A stretch of DNA of 64,000 bases from Lentibacillus kapialis (GCF_014646635.1 NZ_BMNQ01000003.1:78422-142421), one strand, 5' to 3'; positions 43,180-52,929 are shown, numbered from the stretch's first letter. Translations and numbers: made by a program. The notes: a model not told the origin generated them from the sequence alone.

Positions 43180-44259
43180 TCATGAATTTCTTTGTGCAAG
43201 TTCTGTCTGAAAGTCCTCTAAATACTCTAATAAGGACTCATCATTTATTTCCATTAAGACTGGCTGGGCCATACTCTTTAAAAGTACCATTTGAATTTCA
43301 GTCCGCAATGTTTTTTTATCTTTCTTCATTTTTGCTAAAATTTCTTCCGGTTTAATAAATGGCATATTTAATGGATACCCGTTCCGTTTAAGCCATGTGT
43401 AAAGCTGTTCAAAAGGGAGTTCCGGCGTAAATTTCTTTTCACTTACCCTGAAAGCAAATAATAACCCCAGTGCTACTAATTCACCGTGTGTCTGGTATCC
43501 GTAGCCAAGCAGTGATTCCAAAGCATGCCCTAAAGTGTGGCCCAGGTTCAGATGTTTTCGTATACCTGATTCGCGTTCATCGATCTCTACAATTCCTGCT
43601 TTGATCTCGATGCCCCTCTGCAACTTATAGGAGAGATCCTGACTTGATAATACCGAAAGATCATTGCTAATTAATAACTGATATAAATCTACGTCTGCCA
43701 GCAGGGCTTCTTTCAATAATTCAGCGTATCCCGATCTGATTTCGTGATCAGGTAATGAATGCAGCGTCTGAACGTCATAAATAACCCCAGCTGGTGCATA
43801 AAAGCTTCCGATCATGTTTTTTCCTTGCTCATGATTAATGGCGACTTTGCCGCCAACACTACTGTCATGTGCAAGGATGGTTGTCGGCATTTGAATGAAA
43901 TCAATTCCGCGCATGAAAGTAGCAGCGGCAAAACCGGCAACATCCCCAACAACCCCACCTCCGAGCGCTATCATAAGCGATTGTCTGTCAAGACCGCATT
44001 CAATCGCTTGTGTGTGAAGCTGGTAGAATGTATCAATGCTTTTGGCCTTCTCACCAGCCTGAATCACGTAGGAAAAGACATTTTCATGTGCAAGGCTGTT
44101 CTTAACATCCGACAAATAACAGTCAGCAACGGTTTCATCTGTAATGATTAAAATGGATGAATAATCTTTATGAAAATACTGAGCTGTCTGATGGCGAAGG
44201 TTTTCTCCGATATAGACCGGATAGGAATGAGATGCTGCTTTTATAGTTGTTTCCTTCAT
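43180..44259 (-). CDS. aroB: 3-dehydroquinate synthase
   Basis: The 359-residue enzyme makes dehydroquinate from DAHP. ALGGGVVGDVAGFAAATFMRG is the NAD/metal region, HDSSVGGKVAIN the phosphate site, and HLNLGHTLGHALE holds zinc ligands. The ATG at 44259 overlaps the aroC TGA as TGATG, with TAAGGTGT upstream. It is the second gene of the aroC-aroB-hisC-tyrA-aroA set. Confidence 0.96.
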   Translation of the reverse strand: MKETTIKAASHSYPVYIGENLRHQTAQYFHKDYSSILIITDETVADCYLSDVKNSLAHENVFSYVIQAGEKAKSIDTFYQLHTQAIECGLDRQSLMIALGGGVVGDVAGFAAATFMRGIDFIQMPTTILAHDSSVGGKVAINHEQGKNMIGSFYAPAGVIYDVQTLHSLPDHEIRSGYAELLKEALLADVDLYQLLISNDLSVLSSQDLSYKLQRGIEIKAGIVEIDERESGIRKHLNLGHTLGHALESLLGYGYQTHGELVALGLLFAFRVSEKKFTPELPFEQLYTWLKRNGYPLNMPFIKPEEILAKMKKDKKTLRTEIQMVLLKSMAQPVLMEINDESLLEYLEDFQTELAQRNS

Positions 44260-45431
44260 CAGAAACACCTTATTTCTTCCCGGTAATCATCGATTGTCTG
44301 TTTAAGTTTTGGGAATTGATCACTCGGAAATTGTTCTGTCATGGCTTTTGCTACTTCAAAGGCGACAATATGTTCCATCACAACCGACGCAGCAGGAACA
44401 GCACAGGAATCTGAACGTTCAATACTTGCGTTGAACGATTCTTTTGATTCAATATCGACACTTTTAAGCGGCTTATAAAGCGTCGGTATTGGCTTCATAA
44501 CACCTTTGACGACAATGGGCATTCCGGTTGTCATACCGCCTTCAAATCCGCCAAGACGATTGGTTTCCCGGTAGTAGCCATTCGTTTCATCCCAGGCAAT
44601 CTCATCATGTACTTCACTTCCGTTTTTCCGAGCCGCTTTAAACCCGAGACCGAACTCAACACCCTTAAAAGCGTTGATGCTGACGACACTGCCTGCTATT
44701 CTGCTGTCCAGTTTACGATCGTACTGTGCGTATGACCCGACACCTGCCGGCACCCCTTCCACATACACCTCGGCAACACCGCCAATGGAATCGCCATCTT
44801 TTTTAGCCTGATCAATAGCATCCATCATATCCTGTTCGACTGCTTTATCCAATGTTCGGACCGGTGATTCTTCAGATACCTGCTGCCGTTCTGTCATGGT
44901 GAATGCGGGCTGATCGTCAGCAATTATACCACCTATTTCCTTGACATAACCGGACACTTCAATACCGAGTTGTCTCAGCAGTATTTTAGCAACAGATCCG
45001 GCAGCGACACGAGCGGCGGTTTCTCTTGCAGAAGACCGTTCCAAGACGTTGCGCATATCCCTGTGGCCGTATTTTAAGGCGCCATTCAGATCAGCATGCC
45101 CCGGTCTTGGCCGCGAGACAGTACGTCTTAATTTCCTTTCGGCTCCTTCATGAATCGGATGTTCCCCCATTATATCTGCCCAATGTTTGAAATCGTCGTT
45201 ATGTATAACCAATGCAATAGGGGAGCCTAATGTATAACCATGCCGGACACCGCTGGTAATTTCCGCCATATCCTTTTCAATTTGCATTCGCTTGCCGCGG
45301 CCATGTCCTTTTTGTCTCCGGATGAGTGACTGATTAATATCCTCCTGTAACAGTGGCATGTTTGATGGGATACCCTCAATAATCGTTGTTAATTGTTTTC
45401 CATGTGATTCTCCTGCTGTCAAGTAGCGCAT
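44259..45431 (-). CDS. aroC: Chorismate synthase
   Basis: The 390-residue FMN-dependent enzyme makes chorismate from EPSP. Motifs are [49 protein letters not shown] and [26 protein letters not shown] precedes the ATG. It is the first gene of the run; cheR, which separates aroC and ndk in B. subtilis, is missing. Confidence 0.97.
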   Translation of the reverse strand: MRYLTAGESHGKQLTTIIEGIPSNMPLLQEDINQSLIRRQKGHGRGKRMQIEKDMAEITSGVRHGYTLGSPIALVIHNDDFKHWADIMGEHPIHEGAERKLRRTVSRPRPGHADLNGALKYGHRDMRNVLERSSARETAARVAAGSVAKILLRQLGIEVSGYVKEIGGIIADDQPAFTMTERQQVSEESPVRTLDKAVEQDMMDAIDQAKKDGDSIGGVAEVYVEGVPAGVGSYAQYDRKLDSRIAGSVVSINAFKGVEFGLGFKAARKNGSEVHDEIAWDETNGYYRETNRLGGFEGGMTTGMPIVVKGVMKPIPTLYKPLKSVDIESKESFNASIERSDSCAVPAASVVMEHIVAFEVAKAMTEQFPSDQFPKLKQTIDDYREEIRCF

Positions 45432-45559
45432 GGTACATCCTCCTTTACAAAATAAATCCTTTAATTATTTGTATTACTATATCATAAATTATGTATTTTT
45501 TGTTGTACTTTGAGAAAATTTGAAACTTTGTAAGGGTTAAAGTGTCCTTACGTATATAC

Positions 45560-45590
45560 AAAAACCCCCGTATAAAACGGAGGCTCTTAT
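45560..45590 (-). terminator. Terminator between ndk and aroC
   Basis: GAGCCTCCG / CGGGGG arms with a T-rich loop are followed by TTTTTG on the minus strand. Confidence 0.6.
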
Positions 45591-45593
45591 TTC

Positions 45594-45683
45594 ATAACGT
45601 CAAAAAATATAAATTATGGATGCCCTTATTAGAAAAACTTCGGTATTCGCTATAAAACGAGACGAATACCGAGTTTTTCTAAT
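45594..45683 (-). repeat. R2 hairpin repeat, copy d
   Basis: AACGTCAAAAAATATAAATTA, TGGATGCCCTTATTAG, then the hairpin AAAACTTCGGTATTCG ... CGAATACCGAGTTTTT. It is one of the best preserved copies; the hairpin arms carry matching changes (GTATTC with GAATAC) that keep pairing. Confidence 0.8.
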
Positions 45684-45710
45684 GGAAGTAATCATCAGGA
45701 TTGCAATACT

Positions 45711-46157
45711 TTAATAAATCCATTCACGGTCCTGTTTGGAATAATCCAGAATTTCGCTGCTGTTGAAGAAAAGACTGATTTCTTTTTCTGCACTTTCCGG
45801 TGAATCAGAACCATGGATTATATTTTTTTCAACTGTCATGCCATAATCACCACGAATTGTTCCGGGAGCTGCCTCAAGTGGATTTGTTTTCCCCATCATA
45901 TCGCGGGCTGTCAATATCACATTTTCACCTTCAAAAACCATGGCTAAAACAGGACCTGACGTGATAAATTCAACCAATTCACCAAAAAATGGCTTATCTT
46001 TATGTTCACCATAATGCGTTTTAGCCAGTTCATCAGTTATTTGCATTAATTTGGCACCGGCCAATTTGAAACCCTTGCGTTCAAATCGATTTATAATTTC
46101 ACCTGTCAAATTACGCTGGATACCGTCTGGTTTTACCATTAAAAATGTTTGTTCCAT
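45711..46157 (-). CDS. ndk: Nucleoside diphosphate kinase
   Basis: The 148-residue enzyme equalises NTP pools. [20 protein letters not shown] starts it, and [16 protein letters not shown] holds the phospho-His site. The ATG at 46157 has AGAGGTG upstream; the longer frame is not needed. It lies between hepT and aroC as in Bacillus. Confidence 0.97.
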   Translation of the reverse strand: MEQTFLMVKPDGIQRNLTGEIINRFERKGFKLAGAKLMQITDELAKTHYGEHKDKPFFGELVEFITSGPVLAMVFEGENVILTARDMMGKTNPLEAAPGTIRGDYGMTVEKNIIHGSDSPESAEKEISLFFNSSEILDYSKQDREWIY

Positions 46158-46235
46158 TCTCTGCACCTCTTTTATATGTATTTGTGTCATTAACCGTTAA
46201 AATTTTATCAAATATTCATTCGAATAACAATCATT

Positions 46236-47207
46236 CTATGATCGTCTTTTCCCAATATACTTTGCTATACTTTGGAGCGTGTGTTTTGCTTTATGATCTG
46301 GTATGTCACTAAGTTCATTTAATGCCTTTTGCAGATAATGATCACTGACACGATATGATTGGGAAATAGCATCAGTCTTTTTTAGTTCTGCAATAATTTG
46401 ATTCATATCACGCTCGGTCACTTCTTCCGGATCGGAAAATGTATCTTTTAAGCGTTTATAAAACAATGTATCTTTCATAGCGAACAAGACAGGCAGTGTA
46501 ACATTCCCCTGCAGTAAATCATTTCCCGCCGGCTTGCCCAATTCCGTCTCAGAAGCTGTGAAGTCAAGGATGTCATCGATAATCTGATAGGACATACCGA
46601 TATAATAGCCGTAACGGAATAATTTTTGGGCAGTATGTTCCGAAACTTCTGAAGCAATGGCCCCTAATTTACAACTGGTGGCTATTAATAAGGCAGTCTT
46701 TCGTTTAATCCTGCGTAAATAATCACGTAAATTCTGATCCCAATTATACTTGTCTTTAATCTGCTCAATTTCACCTGCAGAGAGTTGAACCATTGTCTTG
46801 GAGAGGACACGGTGTGCTGATGGATTTGAGAGTGTTGTAATACTTTCAAGGGCCCGGGCTAAAATGAAATCCCCGGTATACATCGCAACCCGGTTATCAT
46901 ATAACTGTTTGATGGTAGGTTTCCCGCGACGTAATGGGGCATCATCAATCACATCATCATGCACCAGTGACGCCATGTGTATCAACTCAAGTGATACAGC
47001 AACTGCTTTCATCCGATCCATGTTGAAATTTCCAAACTGGCCGCATAACAAGACAAAAACAGGGCGGATTCTTTTTCCCCCTGCCTGCAGCAGTCTTGTG
47101 GAAGATTCACGCAAAATTTCGTGATCGGACTGGATTGCCTCAGTTAACGCGTGTTCAATGATATCCAGTTCTTTTTTCAGATGCCCGTAGGTTTTCGTTA
47201 GTTTCAT
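46236..47207 (-). CDS. hepT: Heptaprenyl diphosphate synthase, catalytic subunit (component II)
   Basis: The 323-residue trans-prenyltransferase makes the C35 side chain of menaquinone-7 together with HepS. The two Asp-rich motifs are LVHDDVIDDAPLRRG and IIDDILDF. The start at 47207 has AAAGGTG upstream. The menaquinone produced is the substrate of the qcr complex in this window. Confidence 0.95.
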   Translation of the reverse strand: MKLTKTYGHLKKELDIIEHALTEAIQSDHEILRESSTRLLQAGGKRIRPVFVLLCGQFGNFNMDRMKAVAVSLELIHMASLVHDDVIDDAPLRRGKPTIKQLYDNRVAMYTGDFILARALESITTLSNPSAHRVLSKTMVQLSAGEIEQIKDKYNWDQNLRDYLRRIKRKTALLIATSCKLGAIASEVSEHTAQKLFRYGYYIGMSYQIIDDILDFTASETELGKPAGNDLLQGNVTLPVLFAMKDTLFYKRLKDTFSDPEEVTERDMNQIIAELKKTDAISQSYRVSDHYLQKALNELSDIPDHKAKHTLQSIAKYIGKRRS

Positions 47208-47225
47208 GCATGTCACCTTTTATCG

Positions 47226-47933
47226 TCATTCTTTTGTACCCATATGCATGGCAGCTACACCGCCTGTATATTGTTTTACGTTTACGCGGGAAAAACCGGC
47301 TGAATAAAACATTTGTTTAAGTTGTTGTTTATTGGGGAAATTCTTTGCTGATTCATGCAACCAAGCATATTCTTTATAGCTTTTGGCAAATATTTTTCCC
47401 AATAAAGGCATGATAAAGCGGAAATATAAATAGTAGCCTTGACGAAATCCAATCATCGTCGGCTGTGATGTTTCAAGACATACTGCTTCCCCCCCCGGTT
47501 TAACGACCCGATACATTTCGTTTAGCACTGTCATATAGTCAGGGACATTACGCAAACCAAAACCGATTGTAACATAGTCGAATGAATTATCATCAAATGG
47601 CAGTTCCATTGCATTTCCCTGAATAAAAGACAGCTGTTTGTATTGTAACGACTTCGATTTTTTTTGTGCAACCGAGAGCATATTGTTACTGAAATCAAGT
47701 CCGATTACTTCCCCGGTGCTGCCTGCTGCTTCAGCAAGTGAGAGTGACCAGTCACCGGTGCCGCAGCACACATCAAGTGCTGCAGAACCTTCTTCAACAG
47801 CCATATGCTTCATAACATTTTTTCGCCATGCTTTATGACGTTGAAAAGATATGATTGAATTCATGGAGTCGTATTGACGGTATATTTTTTCGAAAACGTG
47901 ATGAACCCGTTCCTCTTTGGATTGTTGCGCCAT
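47226..47933 (-). CDS. menG: Demethylmenaquinone methyltransferase
   Basis: The 235-residue SAM enzyme performs the last menaquinone step. [18 protein letters not shown] is the SAM loop; [24 protein letters not shown] and [11 protein letters not shown] are ubiE/menG family signatures. AGAAGGGTGATCT precedes the ATG. It lies between hepS and hepT. Confidence 0.96.
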   Translation of the reverse strand: MAQQSKEERVHHVFEKIYRQYDSMNSIISFQRHKAWRKNVMKHMAVEEGSAALDVCCGTGDWSLSLAEAAGSTGEVIGLDFSNNMLSVAQKKSKSLQYKQLSFIQGNAMELPFDDNSFDYVTIGFGLRNVPDYMTVLNEMYRVVKPGGEAVCLETSQPTMIGFRQGYYLYFRFIMPLLGKIFAKSYKEYAWLHESAKNFPNKQQLKQMFYSAGFSRVNVKQYTGGVAAMHMGTKE

Positions 47934-47936
47934 AGA

Positions 47937-48725
47937 TCACCCTTCTTCCGCCATTGAATTATTATTCTTATTCAAGGCATTTGTCATCCAACTTTTCGTG
48001 GCTGAAAGTTTTGCCGGAAAATGAGCAAAATACTTCTCAATCTTTGGTGCTTCTGTTTGGATAAACGAGTCAATGGCATAAAGAGCTTCCTTATGGTTGT
48101 TAGCAGGGATTTTTGTGGCCCAGAATCCCAAAGCCGCTTCCAGACTCGAATCCCCGTTCCTGTTTCTTATGTTGATTAACTTTTTCAAAATCAACCAGTC
48201 GGCTGCAATGCCACCAATGTCTGATTCATTTGTATACGCAGCAATCCTGGTGATCAACAGCGTGTTTATTTGTTTAAAGACATGGATAAACGTTTCAAAT
48301 GAATGATTTTCTTGATAATATAATTGCATTTTGCATTCATTAATATCCCTGATTGCCGTAGCCAGAACCTGAATCATTCTGACCTCTTCTATTTCGGAAA
48401 GGAGATAATAATATAATCCACTGTAGTAATCCCCTGCCAGCACCGCCAATTGTTTTGATTTGTCATGCGTTTCCTCTGCCGGTATATCATCTGATTCCGG
48501 GACTAAATCATGTGTATCCAATGCCATTTGGACAAGCATTGCTGTTACAATGTATCGTTCCTTTTTATATTCTGATAAAGCCGTATTATTTAAAATGAAG
48601 ATCAAAATATATAACTTATCTTCATTTAAAGCAGGTGTCTTCACATATTGTTCGATATAGGCATGATTCATTTTTTCTTTAATTAAAGACTTAAGCCTGT
48701 TTATTTCCATACTGGATGTTTGCAA
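47937..48725 (-). CDS. hepS: Heptaprenyl diphosphate synthase component I
   Basis: The 262-residue non-catalytic partner of HepT controls chain length. I place the start at TTG 48725: AGGTGG lies six bases upstream and the N-terminus (MQTSSMEINRLKSLIKEKM) aligns in length with B. subtilis HepS. No Asp-rich motif is present, as expected. Order hepS-menG-hepT is conserved. Confidence 0.9.
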   Translation of the reverse strand: MQTSSMEINRLKSLIKEKMNHAYIEQYVKTPALNEDKLYILIFILNNTALSEYKKERYIVTAMLVQMALDTHDLVPESDDIPAEETHDKSKQLAVLAGDYYSGLYYYLLSEIEEVRMIQVLATAIRDINECKMQLYYQENHSFETFIHVFKQINTLLITRIAAYTNESDIGGIAADWLILKKLINIRNRNGDSSLEAALGFWATKIPANNHKEALYAIDSFIQTEAPKIEKYFAHFPAKLSATKSWMTNALNKNNNSMAEEG

Positions 48726-48843
48726 AACAAACCACCTGTACCCTTTCATCCATTCCAAAATCATATTGTTATTATAGCATAATCGGTTCAGGTTCCATAA
48801 CTATAAACGAGCTCCACATATGGAATAAGCTTGAGCACTCTTT

Positions 48844-49056
48844 TTAATCATTGTTGATTTCACCATGACTGGTCTGTATAACAGCTTTTCCCCTGACTTT
48901 TACCGCTGAGGTATGTTCCGTAAATTGCGCAATCATTACTTCATTTTCATCCAATTTTTCTGAATGATGGAATCGAGTATCCGATCCCCGGGTCAATCCA
49001 ATAACATTCACGCCATTTTCTAAAGCTTTAATGACAAAAAAATCATTCTGCTCCAT
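48844..49056 (-). CDS. mtrB: Trp RNA-binding attenuation protein (TRAP)
   Basis: The 70-residue subunit forms an 11-mer ring that binds tryptophan and then (G/U)AG repeats in trp mRNAs. [19 protein letters not shown] and the KxR-type RNA contacts (KVRGKAV) are intact. The folE gene (mtrA) that precedes it in B. subtilis is missing, and the trp operon is not in its usual place nearby. The start is ATG 49056. Confidence 0.96.
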   Translation of the reverse strand: MEQNDFFVIKALENGVNVIGLTRGSDTRFHHSEKLDENEVMIAQFTEHTSAVKVRGKAVIQTSHGEINND

Positions 49057-49133
49057 AAGAACACCCTTCCAATTATTTTTGTCAACAATCCTTTGCTTGT
49101 ATAATAGCTTAATTTGCCATAGGTATGTAAATT

Positions 49134-49165
49134 GAAAAAAAGAGCACGCAATCACGTGCTCTTTT
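49134..49165 (-). terminator. Terminator of hbs
   Basis: GAGCACG / CGTGCTC stem with a 6-base loop is followed by T7 on the minus strand. Confidence 0.88.
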
Positions 49166-49190
49166 CATATTAGCCCTATGTAAGAAGCTA

Positions 49191-49463
49191 TTATTTAACA
49201 CTTTCTTTAAGGGCTTTTCCTGGTTTGAATGCAGGAACTTTACTTGCAGGGATTTTGATTTCTTCCCCTGTTTGCGGGTTGCGTCCTTTGCGTTCAGAAC
49301 GTTCGCGTACTTCAAAGTTCCCAAATCCAATAAGCTGAACTTTTTCACCATTTTTAAGTGAATCCATGACAGATTCGAAAACTGCATCTACAGCTTTTGT
49401 AGCATCTTTTTTGGAAAGGTCGCTTTTTTCTGCAACAGCATTTACCAAGTCTGTTTTATTCAT
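49191..49463 (-). CDS. hbs: DNA-binding protein HU
   Basis: The 90-residue histone-like protein has [40 protein letters not shown] (DNA-binding arms) and [17 protein letters not shown]. It dimerises and bends DNA across the nucleoid. The ATG at 49463 has GGGAGGAGGTG upstream. Confidence 0.98.
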   Translation of the reverse strand: MNKTDLVNAVAEKSDLSKKDATKAVDAVFESVMDSLKNGEKVQLIGFGNFEVRERSERKGRNPQTGEEIKIPASKVPAFKPGKALKESVK

Positions 49464-49586
49464 GATATTCACCTCCTCCCGAAGTGTCTCCAACGACATT
49501 GGAACAAATTGTTAGCCTACAATCATTTGTTCCCAAATTGCCTGTTTCTATACTTAACATCACCAAAATCGTTGATGACAAGGCTT

Positions 49587-49615
49587 ATATTAAACGAGAT
49601 TGGAACAAAATTCAA
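49587..49615 (-). promoter_or_regulatory. Candidate sigma-A promoter of hbs
   Basis: On the minus strand TTGAAT (49610-49615) and TAATAT (49587-49592) are 17 bases apart. A leader of roughly 115 bases follows. B. subtilis hbs has more than one promoter. Confidence 0.5.
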
Positions 49616-49785
49616 CATTAAACACCTAATTTATCGGGTTTTTATTCATTTTTGGCTAGAATTTCCCATAATTGTGGTAATAATTGATTGAAAAGTTATA
49701 ATATTATCAACATGTTACTAATTATAGTATACGACATAAAAGCCTATTCTCCTGCCTTTGAAAGAAAAAATTTATATTATTATTC

Positions 49786-50001
49786 TAACATCGAAAGGAT
49801 AAATCATGGATGATCTTATAAGAGGTTGTTCAAAAAGTCCAGTAAAAATGACACTTTGAATTTCTTCGTTGGCTTGTTTCTCCGCTGCTCGAAACTGCGC
49901 CGCCTCGAACTTCTTGGTCCTTTTTATCCTCCTTTTTAAACACGCACTATAAGAAAACTCCAGCTTTCGCTATAAGACGCGGCGAAAGCCGAGTTTTCTA
50001 A
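49786..50001 (-). repeat. R2 hairpin repeat, copy e, split by an R1 element
   Basis: The left part (49786-49821, AACATCGAAAGGATAAATCATG..TTATAA) and right part (49953-50001, GAAAACTCCAGCTTTCGC ... GCGAAAGCCGAGTTTTC) join into a normal R2 copy once the R1 element and one TATAA are removed. This orders the events: R2 first, R1 later. Confidence 0.85.
49822..49947. mobile_element. R1 MITE-like element, copy C, nested in R2
   Basis: The 126-bp element has the inverted core GTTCAAAAAG (49828-49837) and CTTTTTAAAC at the other end (one change). It is flanked by the perfect 5-bp duplication TATAA (49817-49821, 49948-49952). It is nearly identical to copy B over the whole length. Confidence 0.88.
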
Positions 50002-50012
50002 CCATTATTAAA

Positions 50013-50044
50013 CAAAAAAATAGCAACTAGGTTATAGCTGCTAT
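50013..50044 (-). terminator. Terminator overlapping spoIVA stop
   Basis: TAGCAGCTA / TAGTTGCTA arms with one mismatch are followed by T7 on the minus strand. Confidence 0.75.
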
Positions 50045-51519
50045 AAAATAATGGCTATTAATCCACCGGACCCTTCATTAATTATCCGTTCCAATGTATC
50101 CTTTAATTTATATCGTGCGTTTTCCGGCATCAGTGATATCTTCGCCTGTATTCCTTCCCGGACAATAGAACTTAACGATCTTCCAAAAATATCGGATTCC
50201 CATATGGACAGTGGATCTTCTTCAAAATCCTGCATCAGATATCTTACTAATTCTTCACTTTGTTTTTCTGTGCCGATAATAGGCGCAAACTCAGACTCAA
50301 CTTCAACTTTTATCATATGAATGGACGGAGCAATGGCTTTAAGTCTGACGCCAAACCGGGACCCTTGTCGGATGATTTCCGGTTCGTCCAATTTCATATC
50401 TTCCAGTGTAGGTGCTGCAATTCCGTAACCGGTTTGTTTAACCATTTGTAAGGCACCGGATACTTGATCATATTCCCGCTTCGCATGTGCAAAATTTTGC
50501 ATAAGCTCCAGCAAATGATCCTTTCCCCTGATTTCTTCACCGACAATTTCTTTCAGTACGTCATCATACAAATAATCTGGAGCATGCAAGTCTATTTCAG
50601 CTATCCCGTCACCCATTTCAATACCGGCAATATTGGCTTTATCAATATAATCATAGTCAGCGAAATGCCCCACTATATGATCGACATCCCTGAGCCGTCT
50701 GATATTTTTAACCGTTGATTGAATAGCTTCCTGATAATTTCGCTGCAGCCAATGTTCTTCATTAAGCACCATTACCCAGCTTGGGAGGTTGACATTGACT
50801 TCCAGTACAGGAAATTCATATAGAGCTTCACGCATGACGTTGTAAACATCATGTTCAGTCATTGTTTCCACATTCATGGCCAATACAGGTATGTCATATT
50901 TCTCTATGAGTTCCTGACGCAATAATTCTGTTTCCTGACTGGTCGGACGCGCTGAGTTAATGACTAAAATAAACGGTTTACCAACTTCTTTCATTTCTTC
51001 TACAATTTTTTCTTCCGGTTCTTGATAATCAGATCGCGTTATCTCCCCAAAAGTTCCATCAGTTGTCACAACAACACCAATGGTTGAGTGCTCTTGAATG
51101 ACTTTTCTTGTTCCAATTTCAGCTGCATCGTGGAACGGTATTGGATCTTCATACCATGGTGTATTAATCATCCTTGGTCCATTTTCATCTTCAAACCCTT
51201 TAGCACTTTCAACTGCATATCCGACACAATCCACAAGACGGACATTGACATCAAGTCCTTCATCAACATGCATTGATACAGCCTGATTCGGAATAAACTT
51301 AGGTTCAGTTGTCATAATTGTTTTTCCGGCTGCACTTTGAGGCAATTCATCCTGAGCTCTACCGCGTTCACTTTCGTCCATAATATTCGGCAGAACGCCC
51401 AGTTCCATAAAGTGCTTAATAAACGTTGATTTTCCTGTGCGTACAGCCCCTACAATACCAAGATAAATATCTCCATTCGTCCGTTTTGAAATATCGTTGA
51501 AAATATCAACTCTCTCCAA
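50041..51519 (-). CDS. spoIVA: Stage IV sporulation protein A (spore-coat ATPase)
   Basis: The 492-residue ATPase polymerises on the outer forespore membrane as the base of the spore coat. Walker A is GAVRTGKST (K30), Walker B region VDCVGY, with DELPQSAAGKTIMTTEPKF and the C-terminal NEGSGGLIAIIL needed for localisation. The start is TTG at 51519 with GGGAGGGG upstream; the length then equals B. subtilis SpoIVA exactly. It is monocistronic. Confidence 0.97.
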   Translation of the reverse strand: MERVDIFNDISKRTNGDIYLGIVGAVRTGKSTFIKHFMELGVLPNIMDESERGRAQDELPQSAAGKTIMTTEPKFIPNQAVSMHVDEGLDVNVRLVDCVGYAVESAKGFEDENGPRMINTPWYEDPIPFHDAAEIGTRKVIQEHSTIGVVVTTDGTFGEITRSDYQEPEEKIVEEMKEVGKPFILVINSARPTSQETELLRQELIEKYDIPVLAMNVETMTEHDVYNVMREALYEFPVLEVNVNLPSWVMVLNEEHWLQRNYQEAIQSTVKNIRRLRDVDHIVGHFADYDYIDKANIAGIEMGDGIAEIDLHAPDYLYDDVLKEIVGEEIRGKDHLLELMQNFAHAKREYDQVSGALQMVKQTGYGIAAPTLEDMKLDEPEIIRQGSRFGVRLKAIAPSIHMIKVEVESEFAPIIGTEKQSEELVRYLMQDFEEDPLSIWESDIFGRSLSSIVREGIQAKISLMPENARYKLKDTLERIINEGSGGLIAIIL

Positions 51520-51580
51520 ACGATCCCCTCCCGATCTCCTTTTCAAAATCAAAAACACGCTGCGAATTATTGACATTACA

Positions 51581-51610
51581 AGTCTATGATGTTGTCCTAT
51601 CAAATTATGA
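51581..51610 (-). promoter_or_regulatory. Candidate sigma-E (mother-cell) promoter of spoIVA
   Basis: On the minus strand TCATAAT (51604-51610) and CATAGACT (51581-51588) lie 15 bases apart; the -10 differs at one base from CATACACT. spoIVA is a known sigma-E gene, so the match is expected. Confidence 0.6.
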
Positions 51611-51662
51611 CTTAATTATTCCTGCATGAGATAAAAAGAATACATAAACTTTTATAAAAAGC

Positions 51663-51704
51663 AATAAATCCCTTGCAACATAATATATGTTGCAAGGGAT
51701 TTAT
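51663..51704 (-). terminator. Terminator of yphF
   Basis: The stem AATCCCTTGCAACAT / ATGTTGCAAGGGATT has 15 perfect base pairs and a 5-base loop. Confidence 0.85.
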
Positions 51705-51724
51705 TATGATTATGATGATCAATT

Positions 51725-52444
51725 TTATTGATCGAAAACGGGCTCCCCATCCTTAATGGTATATGGAAGCGAATAGACTGGGGCAAACGGCGTATTTTCC
51801 GCTAACAGGTACCGGATGTCATCCCCTTCTTCAAAATCATCTTCATACTCCTTGAGTGCCCTTGTTAAATCAATTCGATAATCAACATAAAGGTTTCCTT
51901 CTGTATCCATAATGATTGGAAGGTTTTCCTTGGAATAAGGACTTTCAATATGAGGGGGGGATTCGAGCCCTAATTTTTCGTGATCTACCCGGAAAATACC
52001 TTCTGCTATCTCTTTACCAAAGGGTGGATAAATATGTTCATTGCGATAGGCGTTAAGCTTTACAGAAACTTCTCTGATGGCATCTGATACCCTTAAGTCA
52101 ATCAGTTTCACGCGTGGATTATCTTCCGGCGTAATAATCGTGTATTGATAAATTCCCCCGTTTTGATAGGCAGTACCGGGAATTTCAGTCATGATGTTCT
52201 GCTCTTTCAACACTTGAAAGTCAACTAAATATTTTTGGAATATAGGTGTATCACTGGACTTGGTTTGAATCGGCAGTAACCCTTGAGTCTGCTCATGGTA
52301 TTGATCCACTGCTGTTTGCACTTCTTCCAACTGTGATTCATTCGGCTGTTTGTTTTTTGACAATTCACTATCCGGAAAAAGACAACCGGTCAGCAGAAAT
52401 ATCATCAGTAATGGACAAAGCAGCTTAATGTATGTATTCTTCAT
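51725..52444 (-). CDS. yphF: YphF-like lipoprotein
   Basis: The 239-residue protein has a lipoprotein signal, KLLCPLLMIFLLTGC, with the lipobox LTGC, then a soluble domain. It corresponds in place and length to B. subtilis YphF (DUF3939). Order spoIVA-yphF-yphE is conserved, though the terminator separates it from spoIVA. The function is unknown; it is exposed on the outer face of the membrane. Confidence 0.85.
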   Translation of the reverse strand: MKNTYIKLLCPLLMIFLLTGCLFPDSELSKNKQPNESQLEEVQTAVDQYHEQTQGLLPIQTKSSDTPIFQKYLVDFQVLKEQNIMTEIPGTAYQNGGIYQYTIITPEDNPRVKLIDLRVSDAIREVSVKLNAYRNEHIYPPFGKEIAEGIFRVDHEKLGLESPPHIESPYSKENLPIIMDTEGNLYVDYRIDLTRALKEYEDDFEEGDDIRYLLAENTPFAPVYSLPYTIKDGEPVFDQ

Positions 52445-52458
52445 CCCCCTACCCTCCT

Positions 52459-52656
52459 CTATGCGGTCGGGCCGCTAAAAACAATATACATAATGATAAT
52501 GGCGCCAAATATGAGTGATATGTACGCAAGAAGTGTTACAATAATTGATATGATGCCTTTTAATTTATATCTGCTGAGCAATATGAGCCCCATTGCCAGA
52601 AGCAACAACCCCATGCCGGCAAATGAAATCCACATATTCAGCATGCTTTCGGACAT
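52459..52656 (-). CDS. yphE: YphE-like DUF2768 membrane protein
   Basis: The 65-residue protein has two hydrophobic helices (MWISFAGMGLLLLAMGLILL and LLAYISLIFGAIIIMYIVF) joined by a short basic loop, as in DUF2768 (B. subtilis YphE). The start at 52656 follows AGGAGTG. It precedes yphF by 14 bases, so the two are probably co-transcribed. Confidence 0.85.
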   Translation of the reverse strand: MSESMLNMWISFAGMGLLLLAMGLILLSRYKLKGIISIIVTLLAYISLIFGAIIIMYIVFSGPTA

Positions 52657-52719
52657 AGCGCTCACTCCTAGATTCAATATACCTAACGTATTATAACACA
52701 TGAGATGAAGCAGAGACAT

Positions 52720-52808
52720 TAGAAAAACTCGGCATTCGCATCGAGTCATAGCGAGTGCCGAAATTTTTCTTATAAGGTCTTTCATAATTTATACTTTATG
52801 AAGTTAAA
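52720..52808 (+). repeat. R2 hairpin repeat, copy f
   Basis: TTAGAAAAACTCGGCATTCGC ... GCGAGTGCCGA, then TTTTTCTTATAAGGTC and TTCATAATTTATACTTTATGA. It lies between spoVIF-like and yphE genes. Confidence 0.8.
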
Positions 52809-52891
52809 ATAAAAGTATAAGCAGCTGTTTGGCAGTTTACTGACTTTCATACAATCCTACGTTGAGAATACTTTAGTGTCTATCAAATGGC

Positions 52892-52929
52892 AAAAAAATC
52901 CAGGATGAAGGGGGCTGGCTTCATCCCGG
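52892..52929 (-). terminator. Terminator of spoVIF-like gene
   Basis: CCGGGATGAAG / CTTCATCCTGG stem (one mismatch) is followed by T7 on the minus strand. It lies about 100 bases after the stop. Confidence 0.75.
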
